This document shows, one piece after another, positions 1-5,519 of a DNA stretch of 8,020 nt (position 1 is the first letter of the stretch; every line of letters begins with the position of its first letter). Under the pieces are notes generated by a model that was not told where the DNA came from, ran no database searches, and saw only the letters and a list, made by a program, of their open reading frames with translations. The position numbers were made by a program, and so were the translations under genes. The stretch spans positions 1 through 8,020 of the forward strand of contig JBNJEM010000356.1 in NCBI GenBank assembly GCA_051745935.1. The letters run 5' to 3'. Origin of the DNA: JBNJEM01 sp051745935. Its GTDB lineage: Bacteria; Planctomycetota; Planctomycetia; Pirellulales; Pirellulaceae.

Positions 1-98
1 GAAATGTGAGATCTTCAAACAACCGCAAAAAGACATTTATGCGCTGTAAAAGACGGGCCTGGAGACCCGTCCTACGCCGTCTTTATGCAACAATAGGG
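1..98 (-). repeat. Left copy of inverted repeat bracketing the ThuA gene (half of a palindromic element)
   Basis: These 98 bases are the reverse complement of 1568-1665 with one mismatch (T at 36) and no gaps, so 97/98 identical. The copy includes the hairpin core GACGGG-8 nt-CCCGTC (52-71) preceded by AAAA, and ends in TGCAACAATAGGG. It starts at the window edge. Because the partner copy is the left half of a 191-bp palindromic element, the other half of this copy should lie just left of the window. Read on the minus strand, the core hairpin followed by a T run would work as a terminator for leftward transcripts. The near identity suggests recent movement or gene conversion. Confidence 0.93.
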
Positions 99-202
99 GT
101 TACCTACCGGAAACGAAAAGAGACCACCAACGGGCGCACCACCCATTCTCCCTTCCGGATTCGCCCATTCGCCGATTGCGATATCCAAAAAACCGTACTA
201 TA

Positions 203-370
203 ACTCAAAGTATAAGCGTTTCGCGCCCTTCGAACGACTCAGACGCTGGGAAAGCCTGGTTTCAGGTCGTGTCCAGGTGGATCGAATGCGAACCCGTGAC
301 GGGTGCGGTCATGGCCGAAAAGGCCCCGAAAGCCGGGCTTTGCCAGTTAGCCCAGACGCGAAGCTTACAG
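203..370 (+). repeat. Block A, copy 1, of the long intergenic direct repeat
   Basis: This 168-bp block recurs at 4927-5095 in the same orientation, with about 14 differences including one single-base gap (roughly 92% identity by eye). Both copies run from ACTCAAAGT to GACGCGAAGCTTACAG. Short open frames cross it, but the single-base indel shifts the frame between copies and several differences change amino acids, so I read it as non-coding. It lies upstream of the ThuA gene, and the second copy lies upstream of the fucosidase gene. A small GGC/GCC hairpin around 319-335 is kept in both copies. I recognise no named repeat family or RNA class. Confidence 0.9.
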
Positions 371-423
371 ATACGGCCACCATAACCACTTGCACAGCGG
401 CACGGTACATGTCAATCTACGGA

Positions 424-481
424 TTATATTTCAGGCGGTTGGATTTTTCCGGATGGAAAGCTGCCCGACGCAAGCCGTCCT
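424..481 (+). repeat. Block C, copy 1, of the intergenic mosaic
   Basis: This 58-bp block matches the reverse complement of 5253-5310 with four mismatches, all transitions, and no gap. It lies between blocks A and B here, whereas the second copy lies downstream of block B and is inverted. It contains a small hairpin (TTTCC, 4-nt loop, GGAAA) preserved in both copies. No function is apparent. Confidence 0.88.
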
Positions 482-523
482 TGACCGGCGGCGTGAAAAC
501 GAAGGGGGCCCATGGCGACTCCC

Positions 524-576
524 TCCCACAGTTTCCTAGGTGAAAGGAAGCCTGACTGGTTTTATCACGGCTTTCT
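524..576 (+). repeat. Block B, copy 1, of the intergenic mosaic
   Basis: This block aligns without gaps to 5135-5187. The shared heart is TGAAAGGAA. In the 36 bases from 541 on there are 11 mismatches, all transitions. It ends about 96 bp before the ThuA start codon. It could be a leader element or simply the tail of the repeat mosaic; nothing in the sequence decides this. Confidence 0.72.
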
Positions 577-660
577 ACCATCGGTATTTGGCCGATGATT
601 TACCGGGCCATCCAGCACCCGCGCGGCCAACACGACTGAACGTCACACCTTCACTAAACT

Positions 661-664
661 GGAG
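661..664 (+). promoter_or_regulatory. Ribosome binding site of the ThuA-fold gene
   Basis: GGAG sits 8 nt before the ATG at 673. The first in-frame stop upstream is TAA at 655-657, so no longer N-terminus is possible. The fucosidase gene has a GGGAG at the same spacing. Confidence 0.7.
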
Positions 665-672
665 ATCACACC

Positions 673-1566
673 ATGAAACGCTTCACATTCACACTCGCTA
701 CTTCCCTCTTGGTCATGTTCCTGATACCGGCGGCGTTACTGGCCGCGGACCCCATCAAGGTCATGATCATCGGCGGGCAGAATAATCATAACTGGAAAAA
801 ATCAACACCTTTCATGAAGCAGTTATTGGAGCAAGAGGAGCATTTCCAACCGGTGGTGAACAACGCCCCGGAACGGGGCGCGCCGGACGAGGCATGGGAC
901 GCGTGGCGGCCTGATTTCGAGACGTTCGACTGCGTGGTACTCGATTACAATGGCGAGATGTGGCCGGAGCCGGTGAAGGAAGACTTCGTCGACTATATCG
1001 CCGGTGGAGGCGGGGCGATTGCCATCCACGCCGCCAATAACTCGTTCAACGGCTGGAAAGAATACGAACAAATGCTCGGTCTGCTCTGGCGAAGTCCAAA
1101 ATCGGGTTACAGCCTTTACGTGGACGACGACGGCAAGGTTGTGCGAGTACCGCCTGGTGAGGGTCGCGGCATGGGACACGGCGGTCAATACGACTGGGTG
1201 ATGACCACGCGTGATGCGGATCACCCCATCACCAAAGGCATGCCCAAGAAATGGATGCACAAGAAAGACGAGCTCTACCACGGTCAGCGCGGCCCGGCCG
1301 AGAACGTCCATATCCTGTTAACCGCCTATTCCGATCCAGCAGGGGGCGGCACCGGGAAAAACGAACCGATCGTTTGGTGGGTCCCCTACGGCAAAGGCAA
1401 GGTGGTGACCAACGTGATGGGACACGTCGGCAGCCTGCAACCCATGCAATGTGTCGGCTTCAAGGTCCTGTTGTATCGCAGTGTGGAGTGGCTGGCCACG
1501 GGAGAATGCACAACACCGATCCCGGACAATTTCCCCACGGCGGATCAAACCGTGATTGAAGAATAG
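673..1566 (+). CDS. Secreted ThuA-like (trehalose-utilisation family) protein
   Basis: This 297-residue protein starts with MKR plus a hydrophobic stretch ending around LLAADP (residues 22-27), a likely signal peptide, so it probably acts outside the cytoplasm. The mature part has the class I glutamine-amidotransferase-like fold of the ThuA family. The first strand is IKVMIIGG (28-35). GGGGAIAIHAANNSFNGWKEY (111-131) carries the family's conserved His and Trp. HPITKGMPKKW and KDELYH (184-203) are the typical 'HPIT..LP...DELY' motif, and the end has VPYGKGKVVTNVMGH and LLYRSVEWLATGE (237-278). ThuA itself was described in trehalose-type disaccharide catabolism in rhizobia, but the reaction of secreted homologues is unsettled, so no substrate is assigned. 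The start is fixed by an in-frame stop 16 nt upstream and a GGAG. The stop codon abuts a MITE-like element that supplies a terminator. Confidence 0.93.
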   Translation: MKRFTFTLATSLLVMFLIPAALLAADPIKVMIIGGQNNHNWKKSTPFMKQLLEQEEHFQPVVNNAPERGAPDEAWDAWRPDFETFDCVVLDYNGEMWPEPVKEDFVDYIAGGGGAIAIHAANNSFNGWKEYEQMLGLLWRSPKSGYSLYVDDDGKVVRVPPGEGRGMGHGGQYDWVMTTRDADHPITKGMPKKWMHKKDELYHGQRGPAENVHILLTAYSDPAGGGTGKNEPIVWWVPYGKGKVVTNVMGHVGSLQPMQCVGFKVLLYRSVEWLATGECTTPIPDNFPTADQTVIEE

Positions 1567-1594
1567 ACCCTATTGTTGCATAAAGACGGCGTAG

Positions 1595-1618
1595 GACGGG
1601 TCTCCAGGCCCGTCTTTT
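1595..1618 (+). terminator. Intrinsic terminator of the ThuA gene, carried by the repeat
   Basis: GACGGG (1595-1600), an 8-nt loop and CCCGTC (1609-1614) are followed directly by TTTT, 28 nt past the ThuA stop codon. The six-pair stem is all G-C except one A-T. The T run is short, so efficiency is uncertain. The structure lies inside the repeat element, which would thus provide the 3' end of this transcript. Confidence 0.6.
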
Positions 1619-1652
1619 ACAGCGCATAAGTGTCTTTTTGCGGTTGTTTGAA

Positions 1653-1707
1653 GATCTCACATTTCGTGAGATCTGCGGACACCAGATCAAGTACGATTTC
1701 GTGCTTG
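1653..1707. other. Central hairpin cluster of the palindromic element
   Basis: There are two adjacent hairpins. The first is GATCTCAC, loop ATTTC, GTGAGATC (1653-1673), a perfect 8-pair stem. The second is CAAGTACG, loop ATTT, CGTGCTTG (1688-1707), 8 pairs with one T-G wobble. An alternative stem GATCTG/CAGATC (1670-1675 with 1683-1688) would compete with both. The loops are both ATTT-like. The cluster lies between the two core arms, so the whole element can fold as a cruciform with side arms. Confidence 0.7.
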
Positions 1708-1735
1708 AAAAGACGGGCCTGGAGACCCGTCCTAC
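1708..1735 (+). repeat. Third copy of the GACGGG hairpin core
   Basis: AAAAGACGGG followed by CCTGGAGA and CCCGTCCTAC is identical to bases 49-76 and is the exact reverse complement of 1591-1618. It forms the right arm of the palindromic element. On the minus strand it reads as a hairpin followed by TTTT, so the element could terminate transcription arriving from either side. Confidence 0.88.
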
Positions 1736-1766
1736 ATATACTGTTTGCAACGTTAGGGTAGACTCT

Positions 1767-1790
1767 ATGATTTCAGACATGATTTCAGAC
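1767..1790 (+). repeat. 12-bp tandem duplication
   Basis: ATGATTTCAGAC occurs twice back to back (1767-1778 and 1779-1790), a perfect 24-bp tandem just downstream of the palindromic element. Replication slippage is the simplest explanation. No function is evident. Confidence 0.85.
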
Positions 1791-1875
1791 CTCTTTTGAA
1801 TGTTTCTGATTTCCGTCGACAAGCGTAGCAAAGAACGTGAATGACCACGGGACAAGCCACGTGGCATCACACTTT

Positions 1876-1894
1876 TTTGCAACGTTGGGGGTAG
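1876..1894 (+). repeat. Stray end of the palindromic element family
   Basis: TTTGCAACGTTGGGGGTAGA nearly matches the right end of the element (TTTGCAACGTTAGGGTAGA, ending at 1762). No second end or hairpin core accompanies it, so it looks like a solo terminal repeat or the remnant of a decayed copy. The 113 bases between the two tails hold only the 12-bp tandem and a CCACGTGG palindrome (1857-1864). Confidence 0.65.
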
Positions 1895-1976
1895 ATACAC
1901 CTTGGCCCTCCGCCGCAGCCGCGGCCTCGAACAACCTGATCGCGGTGCAAGGCTAGCGCGGTCATGGAAAACAATC

Positions 1977-2157
1977 TTCCTGTCGTGAAATTTTCCTGTC
2001 CTTAGATTTTCCGGTCGTTCATTACCGTGCAAAGTGCAAGCTGATGGAGAGTGATTCGGGCCCAGTGGAGCTGGTGGAGTGGACTGGCGGCGTTCCGTTT
2101 CTGGAAATCCTGGACATTTTCGGCGGTGGGTTCGACAGGAAGATTGCGCGACGGGAA
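1977..2157. repeat. 16-bp-period GACAGGAA motif array with an inverted counterpart
   Basis: On the plus strand TTCCTGTC, TTCCTGTC and TTCCGGTC start at 1977, 1993 and 2009, exactly 16 bp apart. The complementary orientation appears downstream as GACAGGAA (2134) and GACGGGAA (2150), again exactly 16 bp apart. Read in one direction, each unit is GAC(A/C/G)GGAA, then AAT or GAT, then five variable bases. CAATCTTCCTGTCG (1972-1985 region) has a perfect inverted match near 2133-2146, so the two clusters could pair around a roughly 110-bp middle. It ends 76 bp before the next start codon. Short spaced units suggest protein binding or a dispersed repeat, but they are far too short and degenerate for a CRISPR. 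Confidence 0.75.
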
Positions 2158-2233
2158 AATCGTGTTTAGGTCCACTACCGCGTCGACCCCGCCCCCAACG
2201 ACCTGGAACCCCAAACTGTTTTGAATTCGCCCC

Positions 2234-4777
2234 ATGAATAGCTACCGACTGTTCCCCCTGTTTCTGCTGTGCTCCGTGCTTCCGATACCGCCTGCTTCGG
2301 CCCAGGATCCGGTCATCAATCCGGTCCCGCGAGAAAAAAGGACCGCCATTGTGCGGGAATGGGATTTCGACACGACCGTTGAAGGCTGGAGCGCGCAAAG
2401 CCAATGTTCCCTGACCGCGGCGGACGGCCACCTCCGGATTCAAGCAACCGGAAACGATCCGTTCTTTCACGCACCGGTCGATGTTCCGGGTGGGCGTTTG
2501 CGAGTTGACTTGCGCGTTCGCGGCGGGAAAAGCACGGTGGGGTCGGTGTTCTGGACAACCGATCGCCAGCCGCATCGCGGCGAAGACAAGAGAGCCGACT
2601 TTGAAATGCCGGCGAACGGCGAATGGTTGACAACCAGCGCGCGGTTCACCGCTCCCGGCCGGCTCACGGACTTGCGTATCGACCCCGGCACTCAGCCGGG
2701 CCGTATCGAAATCGATTGGATCCGGTTGGTCCAGGAACACCTTCACCCGCTTACCGTTTCCAGCGTCAGGCAACGCGAGAACCAGGTTGACTTTGAGGTG
2801 ACCAACCATGAAGAGGGCGCCGTCACATTCCGGGCCGCCGAGAAGGAATACACCCTGCCAGGCAACCAAACACTGACTGTTTCCAAACCAGTTTCGGGTA
2901 AGAGGCCGCTGGAATCCATAACGATCAGGTTACGCCATGCCGATTGGCCGCCCGTGCATCGCACCGCCTGGGTCGTGAATCCGGACGCGGAAGCGCAATG
3001 GCTGCAAAAGTCGATGGGCACCGCGACGCTGTCGATCGCGAGTGACGGTTCGGTGGCAGTGATCCGCGAAGCCAACCAGCTCCTTGCCACGCTCGGCCCG
3101 CTGGTAACGATCGACGGTGAACTCCCCCAGCTTGAGCTGGTCGAGAAAGAAGACAATAGTGTCCGCTTCCAAGGTGCCGGCGTATCGATGGGTTTGGATG
3201 TTGGGGCTGGAGAAATCAAATTCGAGGTGGAAAGTGAACAACCCTGCGAAGGACCGGTGGTACGAGCGGCAGGAGGATTGGAACAGGGGCTTTTTGCCGG
3301 GCTGGAGTATCTGGGCAAGGGAGAACACAGCTCTTCCAAGCTGGACATTACCACGGAGGAGCACATTCGGTTTGCCCCCGACCCGCTGAAGGTGACCATG
3401 CCGCTCATGGCCTTTGTCACCGATCGCGCGTCGGTCGCACTCACGTGGAAAGACATGACGCTGCAACCCGTCTATGCCACGCCCAATTTCTTCGACGGGA
3501 CTGACGATCACCGCATGACGTTACAAGGCAGATCAATTCATGCCACCGTCCGCGTGGCCCACGATCCGCTGGTGGAGTCGATCGCGTGGGCGGCTGCCAA
3601 GAAGGGGCTCCCCGAGCTTCCGGCTCCACCCCGCACGAAAGAGGAGCAGCGGGAGATTTGTCTCGCCGCGCTGAACGGACCACTTCAAAATGAAAAGGGG
3701 TGGGGGCACTGCGTGCAAGAACGCTGGGAGCGTCGCCCGTACTCGGACATGGCCTCGACCACCTGGCGGCTGGGGGGAGACGTACCGGAGTTCGACCGAT
3801 TTGCTTACGGTGGCGCTCACATCCGAAACGGCACAATCTACTTTGTCACGGGGCGCGGCCAACAGTGGCTGGACATTCAACGTCAAGAGGCGCGGAAACA
3901 CATTCAGCGGCAACAACCGGATGGCTCGTACCGTTATCAAGGCAAATATGCACGGGGGCATTTTGAGGATACGGCAAGCGGTGTTTGTGCCCTCCCAGCC
4001 GCCCGACTGCTTGAGTTCGCCTATGTTACCGGTGATCAGGAGGCGCTGAAAGCGGGGCTGCGGACCTTGGAATACATGAAACGGTTTCGCACGCCGCGCG
4101 GGGCTCAGGTATGGGAGTGCCCGTTGCATACGCCGGATCAGCTGGCCTCGGCGTACCTGGTGTGGGCCTACACGCGCGGCTTTGAACTCACCGGCCGCCA
4201 GGACTATCTAAAAGAAGCCCGGAAGTGGGCGCTTTCGGGCCTCCCGTTTACCTATTTATGGAGCCAATACCCCATCATGCGTTACGCCACTCCACCCGTG
4301 TACGGCGCGACCAACTGGGTCGCCCCCAACTGGATGGGACTGCCTGTGCAATGGGTGGGCATGGTGTACGCGTATGCCTTGACAAGACTGGCGCCGCACG
4401 AGGATACAATGGACTGGGACCACGTGGCGCGTGGAATCCTTATCAGCGGCCAACAACAGCAATATCCCGAGGGGCCATACATTGGCCTGCTGCCCGATTC
4501 CTTCAATATCCGTCACCAGCGCCGCCAGCCGGCCGACATCAATCCTTGCGCGCTGGTGAGTCTGCGAATGGCGTTGGACAACGAAGTCGATTTTCTCAGC
4601 GTTGATCGCGATGGGAACACGGTTGTGGCCGCCCCGTTTCCCGTCAGCATCGGTGATGGCGTGGCACGTATCGCCGGCCGCAAGGGTGTATCGTACCAGG
4701 TGCTGATCAACGGCCAAGAACTATTGGACGTTGAATCATCCGGCCAGGACGTGGTGCCACTAAACGCTGGCCCGTGA
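2234..4777 (+). CDS. Secreted protein with carbohydrate-binding-like N-terminus and probable six-hairpin glycosidase-type barrel
   Basis: This 847-residue protein has a clear signal peptide (LFPLFLLCSVLPIPPASAQ, about residues 6-24). Residues 40-167 begin WDFDTTVEGW and resemble a carbohydrate-binding beta-sandwich (CBM4/9-like). Residues about 250-445 are beta-rich, resembling the sandwich that often precedes (alpha/alpha)6 barrels. Residues about 466-785 look like the helical barrel: DGSYRYQGKYARGHFEDTASG, ARLLEFAYVTGDQEALKAG, WECPLHTPDQLASAYLVWAY and TGRQDYLKEARKWALSGLPFTYLW have the repeating helix-hairpin pattern. A short beta tail (about 790-847) closes it. E578, D579, E628 and H632 are candidate active-site residues by position in conserved-looking loops, not by proven homology. 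The barrel and its setting point to a glycan hydrolase or lyase, but I cannot assign a family. The start is fixed by an in-frame TGA at 2222-2224. There is no Shine-Dalgarno before it, unlike its two neighbours. Confidence 0.9.
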   Translation: MNSYRLFPLFLLCSVLPIPPASAQDPVINPVPREKRTAIVREWDFDTTVEGWSAQSQCSLTAADGHLRIQATGNDPFFHAPVDVPGGRLRVDLRVRGGKSTVGSVFWTTDRQPHRGEDKRADFEMPANGEWLTTSARFTAPGRLTDLRIDPGTQPGRIEIDWIRLVQEHLHPLTVSSVRQRENQVDFEVTNHEEGAVTFRAAEKEYTLPGNQTLTVSKPVSGKRPLESITIRLRHADWPPVHRTAWVVNPDAEAQWLQKSMGTATLSIASDGSVAVIREANQLLATLGPLVTIDGELPQLELVEKEDNSVRFQGAGVSMGLDVGAGEIKFEVESEQPCEGPVVRAAGGLEQGLFAGLEYLGKGEHSSSKLDITTEEHIRFAPDPLKVTMPLMAFVTDRASVALTWKDMTLQPVYATPNFFDGTDDHRMTLQGRSIHATVRVAHDPLVESIAWAAAKKGLPELPAPPRTKEEQREICLAALNGPLQNEKGWGHCVQERWERRPYSDMASTTWRLGGDVPEFDRFAYGGAHIRNGTIYFVTGRGQQWLDIQRQEARKHIQRQQPDGSYRYQGKYARGHFEDTASGVCALPAARLLEFAYVTGDQEALKAGLRTLEYMKRFRTPRGAQVWECPLHTPDQLASAYLVWAYTRGFELTGRQDYLKEARKWALSGLPFTYLWSQYPIMRYATPPVYGATNWVAPNWMGLPVQWVGMVYAYALTRLAPHEDTMDWDHVARGILISGQQQQYPEGPYIGLLPDSFNIRHQRRQPADINPCALVSLRMALDNEVDFLSVDRDGNTVVAAPFPVSIGDGVARIAGRKGVSYQVLINGQELLDVESSGQDVVPLNAGP

Positions 4778-4832
4778 ATTACCGTCGCCTTTCGTCAGAC
4801 CAGCAAGAGTGCTTGGGCCCCGACCCCTACTG

Positions 4833-4848
4833 TTTCGTCGTTACGAAA
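4833..4848 (+). terminator. Weak hairpin after the 847-residue protein gene
   Basis: TTTCGT, loop CGTT, ACGAAA lies 55 nt after the stop codon. The stem is only six pairs and has no T run, so termination here is doubtful. The rest of 4778-4926 shows nothing I can identify. Confidence 0.25.
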
Positions 4849-4926
4849 TCAGGAGCGCAATGATGGGACATCTAGGCGGTTGAAATCAGGATATCGAAAT
4901 CCCGAACTAAAGCCGTTTTGCTTTTT

Positions 4927-5095
4927 ACTCAAAGTGTAAGCGTTTCGCGCCCTTCGAACGACCCAGACGCTGGAAAAGCCCTGGTTTCAGGTCGTGTCCA
5001 GGTGGATCGAATTTGAACCCGTGACGGGTGCAGTGATGACCGAAAAGGCGCCGAAAGCCGGGCTTTACCAGCTAGTCGAGACGCGAAGCTTACAG
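4927..5095 (+). repeat. Block A, copy 2, of the long intergenic direct repeat
   Basis: This is the direct copy of 203-370: 169 bp, about 92% identical, with one extra C in the run near 4980. Of the 13 substitutions, nine are transitions and four transversions. The copy lies about 425 bp before the fucosidase start codon. Downstream of it the order of blocks differs from copy 1. Confidence 0.9.
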
Positions 5096-5134
5096 TTTGA
5101 GTTTTTAGAGCCCGTAACAAAACGTGATTCCCGC

Positions 5135-5187
5135 TCCCAAAATCCCCTGGGTGAAAGGAAATCTGGCCGGTCTTGTTGTGGCTTCTT
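5135..5187 (+). repeat. Block B, copy 2, of the intergenic mosaic
   Basis: This aligns without gaps to 524-576, centred on TGAAAGGAA. It follows block A by 39 bp, whereas in copy 1 the gap is 153 bp because block C lies between them. Confidence 0.72.
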
Positions 5188-5252
5188 AAGAAATCTGCAA
5201 CACTTTATACTGGTCGCGGATGACTTTCTCCGCCGCGAGTCCGACCAACGGG

Positions 5253-5310
5253 AGGACGGCTTGCGCCGGGCAGCTTTCCACCCGGAAAGATCCAGCCGCC
5301 TGAAATATAA
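5253..5310 (-). repeat. Block C, copy 2, inverted
   Basis: This is the reverse complement of 424-481 with 54 of 58 bases matching, all differences being transitions. It lies downstream of block B here and in the opposite orientation, so the two mosaics are rearranged and not simple duplicates. An antisense open frame of 86 codons crosses it, but no matching frame exists in the other copy. Confidence 0.88.
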
Positions 5311-5328
5311 CCCATTGGCACCGATGTA

Positions 5329-5350
5329 CGTCAGCCTTTCCGGGCTGACG
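5329..5350. other. Perfect 8-bp hairpin between block C and the fucosidase gene
   Basis: CGTCAGCC, loop TTTCCG, GGCTGACG form a perfect stem about 170 bp upstream of the fucosidase start codon. No T run follows on either strand, so it is not a classical terminator. It may be another dispersed palindromic repeat unit or an operator. The remaining bases 5351-5506 show no recognised element. Confidence 0.6.
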
Positions 5351-5506
5351 CTCGTTGACAGAAGTTTGGATCACCGAGTGCAATTTTGAAACACTATCCC
5401 GCCGGGGAGACCGTTGCACGACGCGTCCAGGGAGATCACGCATCACGTCCCGGCCGGCGTGTTGTCACGCGAGAAGGGAAACCAATCGGTATTAGACCAC
5501 TGTTCT

Positions 5507-5511
5507 GGGAG
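5507..5511 (+). promoter_or_regulatory. Ribosome binding site of the fucosidase gene
   Basis: GGGAG ends 8 nt before the ATG at 5520. The nearest in-frame stop upstream is TAG at 5493-5495, so this start is the earliest available one. Confidence 0.75.
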
Positions 5512-5519
5512 AAACACAC

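Larger units (their letters stand above)
1568..1758. mobile_element. 191-bp palindromic MITE-like element at the ThuA stop codon
   Basis: The ends are imperfect inverted repeats: CCCTATTGTTGCA at the left and TGCAACGTTAGGG at the right, 11 of 13 matching when one is reverse-complemented. Inside, two 28-bp core arms (1591-1618 and 1708-1735) are perfect reverse complements. The centre holds two more hairpins, 1653-1673 and 1688-1707. There is no open frame of its own, so it would need an external transposase. TAGA directly flanks both ends (1564-1567 and 1759-1762), consistent with a 4-bp target duplication that includes the ThuA stop codon. However, a similar tail at 1876-1894 is also followed by TAGA, so TAGA may belong to the repeat. 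The left half (1568-1665) is the inverted partner of bases 1-98. I do not recognise a named family. Confidence 0.7.

Noticed and set aside
176..385. Small plus-strand frame through block A, with a similar peptide read from 4994 on
   Set aside because: The two copies share a stretch of peptide, but a single-base indel breaks the frame between them and several changes alter amino acids, so there is no sign of protein-level selection.
1..1665. Composite transposon with insertion-sequence ends
   Set aside because: The bracketing repeats are short, carry no transposase, and the outer half of the left copy is not visible. Only a repeat pair can be claimed.
1977..2157. CRISPR-like array
   Set aside because: The repeated units are 8 bp with 8-bp gaps, degenerate and present in two orientations. 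That is far below CRISPR repeat and spacer lengths, and no cas gene is present.
2002..2235. 77-codon minus-strand frame in the spacer before the 847-residue protein gene
   Set aside because: It spans the 16-bp motif array, has no domain, and its start codon overlaps the opposite gene's start. It is better explained as repeat DNA.
1460..2869. 469-codon open frame on the minus strand
   Set aside because: It runs antisense through the end of the ThuA gene, the repeat element and the first 212 codons of the 847-residue protein. It has no recognisable domain, and its frame crosses hairpin repeats.
5462..5495. Promoter-like TTGTCA and TATTAG before the fucosidase gene
   Set aside because: The spacing is 22 bp, too long for a standard sigma-70-type promoter, and no other support is present.
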